Both the position numbers and the translations under genes were made by a program. The notes under the pieces were generated by a model. It was not told where the DNA came from, ran no database searches, and saw only the letters and a list, made by a program, of their open reading frames with translations. A stretch of DNA of 64,000 bases. Source: Lunularia cruciata. Its lineage: Eukaryota > Streptophyta > Marchantiopsida > Lunulariales > Lunulariaceae. Shown here in pieces: positions 22,907-32,761 of the stretch. Within the stretch, counting starts at the first letter, position 1; the number at the start of each line of letters is the position of its first letter. The stretch is taken from assembly GCA_948567375.1 (NCBI GenBank), contig OX419760.1, positions 372,001-436,000 on the forward strand, in the 5' to 3' direction.

Positions 22907-23519
22907 GTACTTGTGGTGCCCACATTTTATTTTATTTTTTAGGTTTGTTAGCATTTGAAGAAGGATTAAGTGGATAGAGCCTAAAGAGGGCTAACCTGGG
23001 AAGAAATAAAAAGAAGCGGGAGCTTGAAGTGAAACCCAAAGTTGACCTCGGGTCAAGACCTAAAGACAAGAAGATGAAGAAGGAGAGACTTTGTATCGGG
23101 CGGCATGAGCAGATCCAAAGAAGCTGTACAAACTTCTTCAGAGTCGGCACAATCAAGAAAGTACACGAGAAGAAAGTAATGACCTCAAGATCAAGAACTT
23201 CTTGATAGTGACAAGAAACAACTTCACCGATCAGAGATAGGAGAGGAGGAGCAATTGAAGAATGACTGATTGACACAGGACAATAAAATTACGAGTGATG
23301 CGAGGAAGTAGAGCAATGTCCAGTCGCTACCCAATTCCTATTCAGAGTCAACCCAAAGTAATGCAAATTGCAAATCCGCAAGAAGAAGAGTGGGTTAGGA
23401 TCTTGGGAACAATCTTCCATCGGAAGAAGGTGAGGAAGCACACGATGACCCAAAAAATGAGTAAGTAGATTGTGGTGAGGGGGCTTGCAATTTGTAGATT
23501 AGAAGTAATAGCATGGATC

Positions 23520-24350
23520 GAAGTCTTGACGAGACTTCGTATCACGTTCCTGGCTTGGAATTGGAACTTCAATTTTCTAGGTTTCATGGTAGAAATTGTA
23601 GCAAGCAATTGTAAGGATGGACCAAAGCACAAAGGAAAGAGAGGGAATCCCGCCCAATGGATGGAGGTGGATTGGAGAGTAGTTTTGGGAAGAGAAGCAG
23701 GAGCAGTAGGAGGTACCACCTTCTATCGAAAGTGTGATGCTTCAAAAGAGACTACCAAAGTGAGGAATTCGTTCAATCAACCTCGCGCTAAGAATGGTTA
23801 TAAGTTGGACAGTTATAGAGACCCTCAGTGGAGAGGGATAGTAAGCATGATGATGGCAATGTTCAAGCTAGAGCAAACCACCTATGTTATGATGCAATAG
23901 GCGGTGTTTATTCACCAAATGTTTGCAAGAGAGGCAATAGATTGGGTGAAATGTCTGCATCAAAGAGTGGGGCAAATGATTTTGGGATGGAGAATGGATA
24001 TGCCACCACATTACTTTGTGCTATTTGCAACACACTTTTATTTTGGGTTGAATTTGCTGACTTTGGAAGAACAAAATAGAATGTGTTTGCACTTTCATCC
24101 AGATTTACGAAAGGAGGCAGATGTGGATGAGTGATATTATATGGAGAGAGTGCGAGATGGAGATGAGTACTACAAGGAGAATGGGAAGGAGAAAATCATA
24201 GCAATTGACCTTCCAAGGGCCAGAAAGAGAGCCAAGCTTGAGATTCATGTTGCGACGGTCTAGCCCCAGAATGTGCCGAAGCTTAACCTAACGGCGGTGG
24301 TAGTAAAGACGAAGAGAGCCATGCCGGAAGTAGAAGAAGAGTCAGAGGGA
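23520..24350 (+). pseudogene. K1 protein, N-terminal globular part
   Basis: The family is unrecognised. The frame at 23472-23900 (FLAWNWNFNFLGFM, then KNGYKLDSYRDPQWRGI and LEQTTYVM) ends at a stop and resumes after it with AVFIHQMFAREAIDWVKC and HFYFGLNLLTLEEQN, to 24134. K2 encodes the same residues in order (KNGYKVKSYKDPMRRGI, EQTTYVM, HFYLGLNLL), so this is a conserved domain of about 230 residues rich in aromatic residues and His. A basic stretch PRARKRAKLE and an acidic Ser/Glu linker follow. No catalytic motif is evident. Confidence 0.7.
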
Positions 24351-24655
24351 GAGAATAGATCAAAGGTGGGAATGTCAAGAGAAGAAGAGGATTTCACGCT
24401 ATAGAGTGAAGAATCAAGCAGTGATAGCAAAGGCAAAGCAGAGGTTCAACAAACATGACAGCCAATGATCTTCGGGACTCGGCAGGAAAGCCGAGTCCCA
24501 AAGTTTCCATGCTTGAACAAGGAAGTGAGAAGAAGAAGGGAGAGGAAGTCATGGCACAACCACGGACTGCCAAGTGTAAGAATGTGATGACTGCATTTGA
24601 AGTGCGACCCAATAAAGTTACTCTAGAAGGAGGAGAAAGTTCAGAAAAATAAACT

Positions 24656-25156
24656 TTGAAGGTGCAAAGATCACAACTTTGGGGCAAGGTGCAAGAGGTA
24701 GAGTGGTCGGAACCCAAGGGCCGAGCCGATGAAGCAAAGTGCAAAGGAGTGGACTATTTGTCTAATGTAGTATGTCCGCTATTGAGGATGTTACAGCAGA
24801 AGAAGCAAGAGATGGTAAGTGCCAATCTTGAGGTGCCGGATGAATTGGCAGTAGTTAAGACCTGGAGTGCGGAAGCATTGTTGTTGCAAAGTAAGTTGAC
24901 AAGGGTGGAGATGGAAGCCAAAGAACTTTGGGTTGAGGATGTTCTTTGGAGTAAGCACTTTGAGGTGACGAGGGAGGAATTAGTAAAGAATCATGAGGAG
25001 GTGAAGGAGATGACCGTGTTGGTTGCAAAGTTGAAAGGGGAAATTGCAGATGTGTGTGTAGAGTTCATTCACTCAAAAGCAATAACCATGGTGATGGAGC
25101 AAGAGTTGGAGAGTCTCAAGAAGAAGGTAGCAGAGAAAGATCAAGCCTGGCAATGA
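24656..25156 (+). CDS. K1 coiled-coil segment 1
   Basis: This is an open frame of 166 codons with heptad-like Leu/Glu/Lys spacing (for example LLQSKLTRVEMEAKELW and VMEQELESLKKKVAEK). It corresponds to the K2 frame at 30144-30395 and the beginning of 29377-30123. The frame probably continued from the acidic linker upstream, and a stop at 25154 separates it from the next segment. A structural or scaffolding role is an inference from the coiled coil only. Confidence 0.6.
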   Translation: MKVQRSQLWGKVQEVEWSEPKGRADEAKCKGVDYLSNVVCPLLRMLQQKKQEMVSANLEVPDELAVVKTWSAEALLLQSKLTRVEMEAKELWVEDVLWSKHFEVTREELVKNHEEVKEMTVLVAKLKGEIADVCVEFIHSKAITMVMEQELESLKKKVAEKDQAWQ

Positions 25157-25332
25157 GAGTTAGCAAAGCGTAGTAGAGAAGAAGATCGGTTGCAAGGATT
25201 GGTGCAAGTAGCAAAAGAGCAAATCTCTATGAATCGAAGGGAGAAAGAGGCATTGAAGGCTCAATTTGAAGACGAGCTCCAGATATATCGTAGTGAATTG
25301 GAGGGAGAAAGGAAGAAAAAAAACTTACAGTT

Positions 25333-25866
25333 GTGGGAGAATCTGATGAAGTAGAAGGAGTCGTCAATGAAATCAAGGCCATGTTGAGCACAAAAGTTGA
25401 ATGTAAACTCAAAGAGACGAGATTGCATGGACTGAGGTTGTTAGTGCAGGAGACATGCAAGAGGAAGGTGGAGGACACAGAATTGAATAATCTATTAATT
25501 TGTCTACGGGATCATGTAGATAAGAAGATGTTAGAGGTAGAAGACAATGTGTGTCTCAAACTAGATCTTGTTAGAACAGAGTTAGCTAACATTCGTAGTG
25601 AAGTACAAGAAGTACAAAGACCCAAAGTAAGAGAGATAGGAGTGCAGGTGTCTTCAGATTTGACACTTGACACTTTAGAGAAGAGTGGGTCGGGAGATAA
25701 GGATTTAGAAGGATTAACTATGATAGGAATTGTAGATCAGGAAGGAGAGATGTTAGAATTGGTAGAGGAAGTAGTAGTTGTGAAACTCGAGGACAAAGTA
25801 GTGAGTGAAGTTACTTTGGGATTGGAATTGAAAGCCGATGACGAGGTTGACATCGGATTGGAGTAG
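25333..25866 (+). CDS. K1 coiled-coil segment 2 (C-terminus)
   Basis: This 177-codon open frame matches the C-terminal part of the K2 protein position by position: NEIKAMLSTKVECKLKETRL and KKMLEVEDNVCLKLDLVR here, MKMNAMLSIEANVRIEEMRL and RKILEVEDNVTIRLDLVK in K2. Both end with a KVREIGVQVS or KVKEVGVQIS motif and an acidic tail. It lies downstream of segment 1 in the same gene, separated by a stop and a frameshift. Confidence 0.65.
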   Translation: MGESDEVEGVVNEIKAMLSTKVECKLKETRLHGLRLLVQETCKRKVEDTELNNLLICLRDHVDKKMLEVEDNVCLKLDLVRTELANIRSEVQEVQRPKVREIGVQVSSDLTLDTLEKSGSGDKDLEGLTMIGIVDQEGEMLELVEEVVVVKLEDKVVSEVTLGLELKADDEVDIGLE

Positions 25867-25969
25867 TAACAGTTTCAAGATTTGAACAGGCAAATATGAA
25901 GAGGTGCATTGTCATTTTGGATTTGCAAGTAGGAAGAGTTGTTAGGAAATGGTATAGTTGTTAGAACTG

Positions 25970-26658
25970 TCATTTGCTTCACTATTTAAGAGTGGCATTC
26001 ACAATATTATGTTGTTTAGTGCTCATTATTTTTGAGAATAGATAAATCAAAGTGCTGTGAAGTAGTGCTAGTTGTTTGAGCTTGATTCCAAGAATCAATT
26101 TTGTGTCTATGTTTGTGAGTGTTGGGAGAAATTTGAAGTGCAAATCAGTGTGTTTGTTGGATGTTGGATTCCGTAGCCTTGATCTTTGTTCTGTGTGTTT
26201 GATCCTGAATGAAGTGCAATTAAAGCAATGCCTTGAGAGATCTGAGAGGAATTGTAGTGTTGGTAGTATTTTGCATTTGTAAGTGCAACATGAAGTTGAT
26301 GTGAAGTAATTTCAATCAAAGAAGTTGTGCTTTCAGTGGAGGGGTCGAACACAATTCTGAGGCAAAGTTGTTTTGTAGTGAAGTGTTGTTTTTAGGAGAG
26401 CCTGAATCATCCCAATCAAGATTGTTTGAAAAGATTTGATGGAGTTGTGATTAAGAAGTGTTAATTTGTGATGAGACTGCGAGTCAATGCTTGTTACTCT
26501 CTTCTGGGTGTAGTTTCTACTTGAGAGACTAAAGATGCAACCAAGAAGAACTAAATTGTTACTTTGCTTTGTATTTGACCAATTTTGACTTGTATCTCTA
26601 CGGGAATGAACTTTACTTACCCAATTACAGCAAAAGTGATATTTGTCGGGATGTCACA
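25970..26658 (+). promoter_or_regulatory. K1 3' non-coding region with TATA-like motif
   Basis: After the coding region about 790 bp of non-coding sequence reach the terminus. CTATTTAAGAGTGG at about 25982 resembles a plant TATA box. If K1 is a giant solo LTR, transcription would start here and the coding region would lie in U3. This is inference from position alone. Confidence 0.35.
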
Positions 26659-26663
26659 ATACT

Positions 26664-28204
26664 TCTTGGCAATAACTTGATCTTGAAAGGAACATCATAA
26701 TTGGAAGGTAATCCCTTTGACAAATCATCAAAAAACACATATGCAATTTCTTGAATTATCTAATCAATTATTGCTTGAAGAGTCTTTTGACCTTCATCAA
26801 ATTTTCCATGCACAATAGGCTTGATCCACATTGCAAAAATAAGAATATCTTCATCTAATGCTTGCTCTATGGTTACTTTATTGATAAATTTGCTATCTTG
26901 GGATTGATTATTCTTAGATGTCTTACTCAAAGATGCTAGAAAACCTAATTGGTAATTTTTACCTTGGTGTTATACTTGAATTTGTCATTAGATCCAATCA
27001 AATTAAACCTTATAATGCTCAAGAAAAGGCAAACCTAGAATGACATCATAGTGTAAAGGTGCCACTCCAAACCTCATATATTCCAAATACCCATTCTCAA
27101 TCTAAATGTAATAGGATGTGAGGTCCAAAATATAGAACCTTTTTTACCATGTTCCGTCATCAATCTACTTTTAAATAAGAATAAGAATACCTAATTCCTT
27201 TGCTAATTGCATAGACATAAAATTCTCTCAACTTCCAAAATCAACCTAAATCTTATAACCACAATCAAATTTCATACCTTGTAAACTTACACAGGTCAAG
27301 CCTTCAATCCCATTAGAACTAATCAAGTTCCCAATAGGTGGCTTTATATTTACTATTAGAATTCTTTGTTTCTTTGATCATTGCATTGCATGAACTTTGT
27401 TTGAGTCATCCATTCTTGAGTGGACATTTTGCAATATGATGTCCAATTTGGTAATAATAAAAGTAACCACTATTTTGTCACAGTCTCTCTCTATCTATAG
27501 TGCCAAGTGGTCTCTATTAGATGATATAAATGTCCATTGGTGCCAACTCCTCCACTTGTGTGTAGTGTGTTAGCAGATTCTATAAAGGTAGAGGTTGTGG
27601 TAACCAGGGAATCAAAGTGTTTTGCCAACCACATGGCTTCTTCCAAGTTTTTGGGCTCTTTCATGGTCACTTCCAATTTAGTGCATGAATTCAAGCTTCT
27701 CATAAATTGATCAAGAACTTAACCTTCCAATCTATTGGAATTTATATTATGGTGTTTTGGAATTAAGTGATGTAGCTTCTCATAGAACCAATCTACTTCA
27801 ATTTTTCCAATCTATTTTATGTGGCTTGAATAAAATTTATAGCATGGAATCTCCAAATTATTGCACTCTTGAATTCTTCTCATGTCAAGATTGGCGTAAC
27901 AAATGATCGTTCAACTTGCTTCACTCAAAATTACCACCATAGTTTTGCCACTCTATCCAATTGGGTTGAAGTCAAGAGAATTTGTCTCAATTTGTCCTGA
28001 AGATTTATAACCTCAAAATAACATTTACAATCAAATACAAAATTCTCAACAATATACAACAAATTCTTACTTTAAAATACCTTGGGCTTCAAAAATTGGA
28101 TTCATTCTTCTCTTTCTCATAATTATACTTTCTCCACATGCTCTTGTCATTGATGATCTCTTTCTTCTAATAATCAAGTAAAGTGTTTGATTTGTTGTTG
28201 CATA
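26664..28204 (-). pseudogene. gag: C1b gag, protease and RT start
   Basis: These minus-strand remnants are collinear with C1a 10560-12260. They include the Gag segment KLEVTMKEPKNLEEAMWLAK (27600-27670), zinc-knuckle sequence near 27430-27480, protease near 27170-27330, a single linker repeat unit near 26840-26900 and the RT start near 26700. Reading frames are badly broken. It is interrupted on the left by K1 and on the right by C1c. Confidence 0.75.
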
Positions 28205-29376
28205 GCAATTGCAATAATATGGAGTCTATCGGTGAGTTAGTCAAGGTTAACAAAGTAACAAATAGGCCAAACTAGCCTAGAATATTCTAGAAGTATCTAG
28301 GAAGTTACTTGGTACCTTTCAAGTATTGAATAACATGTTTGCCAAATGGTGACTTCTAAGAAGAAGCTTCTTGGGAAGCTTCTTAGGTAGCTTAGCTTGC
28401 ATCCCAAGTAGGTAGTGTGACAACCCAAAAAATATCACTTTTGCGGTAATCAAGTAAGTAAAGTTTGTTCCCATAGAGATACAATTCAGAATTGGTCAAA
28501 TACAAAGTCAAATGTCACAAATGTGGTTCTTCTTGATTTATTCTTTAATCTCTTGGGTAGAAACCACACCCAAAAGAGAGTAACAAGCATTGACTTGTAG
28601 TCTTGTCACACAAAAATATCACACTTAATCATAACTCTATCAAATCTTTCCAAACAATCTTGATTGTGATGATTTAGTCTCTCTTGAAAATGGCACTTCA
28701 CTACAAAACAACTTCACCTCAGAAATGTGTTACACTCTTCAATTGAAGGCACAACTTCCTTGATCAAAATTGCTTCACATCAACATTGCACTGCACTCAC
28801 AACTACAAAATACTACCAACACTACAATTCTTCTCAGATTTTTTAAGGCATTGCTCCAATTGCACTTCACTCTGGATCAAACACACAGAGTGAAGATCAA
28901 GGCTACAGACTCCAACATCCAACAAACACATTGACTTGCATTTCAAAATTCTCCATACACTCACAAACACAAATGCAGTGTTTATACACAAAATTAAGCT
29001 CAAGCGATGAGCACTAAAAGTAGTAATTTGCTATATCTATTCTCAAAATTATGAGCACTAAACAACAACATACTATGAATGACTCCTTTAAAAAGTAGAG
29101 CAATTGATAATTGCTAACAACTTTACCATTCTACAATAACTTTTCCTACTTGTAGATCCAAAATGACAATGCACCTCTTCATATCTGCCTCTTGAAATCT
29201 CAAATTTGTTACTACTCCGACCTGATGTTTATTTCTTCTTTGGCTTCCAAACCCAAAGTAACCTCACATACTACTCTATCTTTGCATTTTACAAATACTA
29301 ACTCTTCTACCAATTCTAACACTTTTTCACTCCATTGTACAATTCTTGTCATGGGTAACCTACATACATCTTCTTC

Positions 29377-30123
29377 TCACAACCCATCTTTCTCCAACAT
29401 CTTCAATGACAATTCCAAAGATATTTGTACTCCTACTTCTTTTACTTTAGGTTTCACTTTTACATCCTTCTGAAGTTTATCTACTTCCAACTTAACTAAA
29501 TCTAATCTAATTGTGACATTGTCTTCCACTTCCAGTATCTTCCTATCTACACAAGTTCTGAGACTAATCAGTAAAGCATTCAAGTCCTTATCCTTTGCAT
29601 TTCTTCTCCTTGTCTTTTGCACCAAAAATCTTAACTCGTGCAACCTCATTTCTTCAATTCTTACATTGGCTTCAATACTTAGCATTGCATTCATCTTCAT
29701 TGCTATCTCCTTCAATGGTTCAAGCCTCATTCTTCTCTCACGTTCCTGATATGCCTGCCAGTCCTCTTGGTACATTGCCAATTCTGCCTCAAATTTGGCC
29801 TTCATATTCTCCTTCTCCTTCTCTTTCTGCACTACCTTCTCTTCCAGATTACGAAGTAACTCCCTCAATCTTTCTTCTTCTTTATACCTCACTGTTAACT
29901 CTCTTTGCCAAAGTTGCTTCTTCTCCTCTACACTCTGCATCATCCTATCAAGTTCTTGCTCCTTCTCTACTACCCTTGCCATAACATGGATGACTTCCAA
30001 TTGAGAACCAGCAAATTGTTGGTTCAAGATTTCATACTCAGCTATTTGTCTTTCTTTGGCTATGACCTTTTGCTCTATTATTCTCTCTTTACTCCCTACT
30101 TCTCTCTTTAAATTTTCAATCAC
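29377..30123 (-). CDS. K2 coiled-coil protein, C-terminal 248 codons
   Basis: This is among the longest open frames in the window. It is dense in Glu, Lys, Arg and Leu with long uninterrupted heptads (for example EKVVQKEKEKENMKAKFEAE and ELTVRYKEEERLRELLRNL). It ends with a conserved segment shared with K1 (ILEVEDNVTIRLDLVK, KVKEVGVQIS). No membrane segment or signal is evident. A stop separates it from the upstream frame at 30144-30395, so it is a fragment of a protein of about 700 residues. Confidence 0.65.
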   Translation of the reverse strand: MIENLKREVGSKERIIEQKVIAKERQIAEYEILNQQFAGSQLEVIHVMARVVEKEQELDRMMQSVEEKKQLWQRELTVRYKEEERLRELLRNLEEKVVQKEKEKENMKAKFEAELAMYQEDWQAYQERERRMRLEPLKEIAMKMNAMLSIEANVRIEEMRLHELRFLVQKTRRRNAKDKDLNALLISLRTCVDRKILEVEDNVTIRLDLVKLEVDKLQKDVKVKPKVKEVGVQISLELSLKMLEKDGL

Positions 30124-30143
30124 CTAATTTTGTACTACTGCAT

Positions 30144-30930
30144 CTACTTGTAGTATCTCATTTGCTCCTCTCCTTGGGTCATACTCTTCTTCAACTCCAA
30201 GTTTTCTTTGTCTAACCGCACCAACACTTGCCACATAGTTTTTACATCAGGATACTCCAACTGCATTTCTTTCTTCTTCTCTTCTAGCTTCATTAGCAAC
30301 CGGCAAACAATCTCCTGCAGATACTCCACTTCTCCAATTTGATTCCCTTTTGCTTGTTTGCTTTTCTCCTTCTTCGCTTCTTCTTTGCCTGACACTCTTC
30401 TCCTTAGTCAAAGTTGCCTTATTGGAATTGATTTCTTGCTCCCCAAACTCTCACTCTCCATTTCTCTTCTTTGACTGGGCTCCGCTTCATGCATCATGCT
30501 TCTTCTTGATTGGACACCTCTCTAAATGATAACCTTCTTCTCCAATTTCTCTAGAACTTCCTCTTCTCCCTTCTGGTTATCTTCTTCTACCATCTCTAGC
30601 TTTCCCTCTTCTCCCTCTGGTACCGGCTGCATCTTTACTCAGTCCTCACTCTCACTACTTGCTTCACCACTTTGCAATGTGAGTTTGGTTTCCTCTTCTC
30701 TCTCCGAGTCTTCTGACTTGCACTCGGCCTCACCTTCTGATTCTTCCTCCGACGACGCCATTACCACCAGGTCCTTCTTTGGGTTTACTTTTCTGGTCTT
30801 TGGTGGTCTTGTCACTGCTACTTCTTCTTTGGGTCAACTCTTCTTCTTCAACTTTGGAGCATTCACCACCAATCTCACACTCTACCCCGTCTGTACATAG
30901 TACTTGTCATTGCTTCTGATCTGAAGAGTG
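30144..30930 (-). pseudogene. K2 acidic linker and coiled-coil start
   Basis: The minus frame at 30144-30395 begins the coiled coil (GEVEYLQEIVCRLLMKLEEK, matching DYLSNVVCPLLRMLQQK of K1). The stretch 30500-30900 translates to Ser/Glu-rich sequence (for example SSEEESEGEAE), a likely disordered acidic linker as in K1. Frames are interrupted. Confidence 0.55.
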
Positions 30931-30932
30931 TA

Positions 30933-31540
30933 CTATTGCTTGTCCGCATTAGCAGCTCTTCTCAAGTTGGGATGGAAGAGCGACATTATCTTGTGTCGTT
31001 CTGTTGCATTCAATAGATTCAATCCCAAGTAAAAATGGGCTGCAAATGGCACAATGTAGTGTGGAAGCGTCTTATCTTGTATATTCCACACCATTTGTCT
31101 TGTGTGTTGATGAAAGCACTTTGCCCAATTGATGGGTTCCCCTACAAACATCTTATGGAAAAACACCGCTTGGTGTTTCATCACATAAGTGGTTTGCTCT
31201 GGCTTGAAGATGGCCATCATTGCTCCTATGATGCCTCTCCTCATAGGGTCCTTATAACTCTTGACCTTATATCCATTCTTTGTGTGTTTTAAAAAAAATG
31301 CATCTCGTACTTCCTGGTTTTCTTTAGCTACATCTCCTCTCCTCAAGAATGTGGCTCCTTACTCCTCACTTGCCTCTCTTCCGAGTACTAACCTCCAATC
31401 TGACTCTATCCATCAAGCTGGATTTCTTCTCTCACCTTTTGCCTCAGGTCCATCTCAACACTTACTCTCTATTATCTTAGTCATGAAACCTAAAAAACTA
31501 AGGTTCCAGTTCCATGCCAAAAATGTGATCTAAAGCATGC
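30933..31540 (-). pseudogene. K2 protein, N-terminal globular part
   Basis: The minus frame at 30933-31346 encodes KNGYKVKSYKDPMRRGIIG, EQTTYVMKHQAVFFHKMFV and PHYIVPFAAHFYLGLNLL, aligned with K1. Upstream, in a broken frame, FLAWNWN and DWRLVLGRE match K1 as well. Two independently inserted copies keeping the same residues indicates a once-functional domain. The family is not recognised. Confidence 0.65.
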
Positions 31541-32493
31541 TCAAGACTTTGATCCTTGCAATCACATCTAACCTCCAAATTGCGTGATATCTCATTGCAA
31601 AGTTTGAGCTCTTCTTTCTACCTCCCATCTTACTCTCCTCCACTCTAGGTTGGTGACAACTCTTCTGCCCAATTCCCTAACTAATGATCCTGACTTCCTC
31701 TCAATGCGCAAGTACATCTCTTACTACAATCCCTTTTTCATGATCTCTCTCAGGATGACTCCTTAATGGTGATGCAAAGTTACTTGTCATCTCTTTGTCT
31801 CAATCCCAAATCTTATAGTGGAACTCTCCTCAGTCTTTCTTCACTTTGAGCTTCTACCAAGAAATCACACCTTCTGCATGCTCTTGTCAATGTCAATGTC
31901 AATTTTCCCCTGCTCATAGGCCAGCCATTTTTTGTGTGCGGTACCTTCTTGAATGTCCCACCCCAAAGGAAAGTTGTTACATTGTCCTTGCCTCGGGTTG
32001 AGCATCCGAGACAAAGTTTCCTTACTTTGGGTTGAATGCTAACATGACCAATCCAAGTACTTTGTCTTTTGACACAAAGCCACTTTATTTTGGGTTACAA
32101 CCCAAAGACACCATTCTTTGCCTTTTGAATCCATACCTGTACAATATGACTTGGTCATTACACTTCTTCTTCAAAAATAGGATGAAAACTTAAAAAAACA
32201 AAAATGTGGGTACCACAGGTAGCTTCTAGAAGCTTCCAACTAGCTTAGTAGGCATGCATGCCAAGTAGGAGGCTTCTAGAAAGAAGCTTCTTAAGAAGCT
32301 TTTTGGTTAACTTAGCTTGCACTCCAAGAAAGTGGCTTAAGGAAGCTTCTTGAGAAGTTTATTAAGAGTGTTGTATGCTCCCTATACATACCAAAGCCAA
32401 AGTTCATGCTAGGCATTCAAAGTTTCACATGCTCAAGTGTCCCAATATGATCTTCCATTCTCTTATTTCTCTCTTTGGTCTTGGTCTTTTACA

Positions 32494-32509
32494 TTGGTAT
32501 TAAAGCAAG
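32494..32509 (+). promoter_or_regulatory. C1c primer-binding site
   Basis: TTGGTATTAAAGCAAG follows the 5' LTR directly. It is a mutated form of the initiator-Met tRNA complement (TGGTATCAGAGC), the usual minus-strand primer site of plant Ty3 elements. Confidence 0.75.
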
Positions 32510-32761
32510 AATGGGATGGATGGCATTTATGGATCACCAAATCTATTTCCACCAAACCATTGGGATTTTTGTGCTCGTGTACTACCCAAACATCATTTCA
32601 CGTAGGTCATCACCTCATGCTTTGTGCATAATTTTTTGACTATGATCACCTTGTCCAAAAAACCCTTGGTACTTCCGGTTGTAACTTATGGAGAATAGTG
32701 GATGTGTTACATCTATGTGTTAATTTAGCTAAATTGGAGGTAGTATGGTAGATTAATAGCC

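Larger units (their letters stand above)
22912..26658 (+). mobile_element. K1: 3.75-kb LTR-like unit encoding a coiled-coil protein
   Basis: The unit begins TGTGGTGCCCACATTTT and ends GGGATGTCACA. It is flanked by GTACT (22907-22911) and ATACT (26659-26663), a 5-bp target duplication with one change, and C1b RT is continuous across it. I find no direct repeat between its two ends and no RT, integrase or transposase, but there is one long coding region. K2 has the same ends and layout. The unit behaves as a single giant LTR or as a novel non-autonomous element. Confidence 0.85.
28416..32217 (-). mobile_element. K2: 3.8-kb LTR-like unit encoding a coiled-coil protein
   Basis: The second copy of the K family lies inside the C1c 5' LTR and is flanked by a perfect 5-bp duplication GGTAG (28411-28415 and 32218-32222). 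On the minus strand it begins TGTGGTACCCACATTTTT and ends GGGTTGTCACA, like K1. It has no internal terminal repeats and no pol. Confidence 0.9.
28210..32493 (+). repeat. C1c 5' LTR, split by K2
   Basis: The first part (28210-28415) begins TGCAATAATATGGAG. The second part (32218-32493) begins after K2 at the duplicated GGTAG and ends CTTGGTCTTTTACA. The second part holds the GAA/TTC array CTTCTAGAAGCTTCC at 32223-32237. Confidence 0.88.

Noticed and set aside
24394-24744. Minus-strand 116-codon frame in K1
   Set aside because: Antisense shadow of the acidic linker and coiled-coil coding strand.
22912-26658. K1 as a Helitron or a cut-and-paste DNA transposon
   Set aside because: The 5-bp target duplication argues against Helitrons. 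No transposase or long inverted repeats are visible, and TG...CA ends fit an LTR better.
29192-31533. Plus-strand open frames rich in Ser, Leu and Phe within K2
   Set aside because: They are the antisense of the coiled-coil coding region and share no similarity with K1 in that strand.
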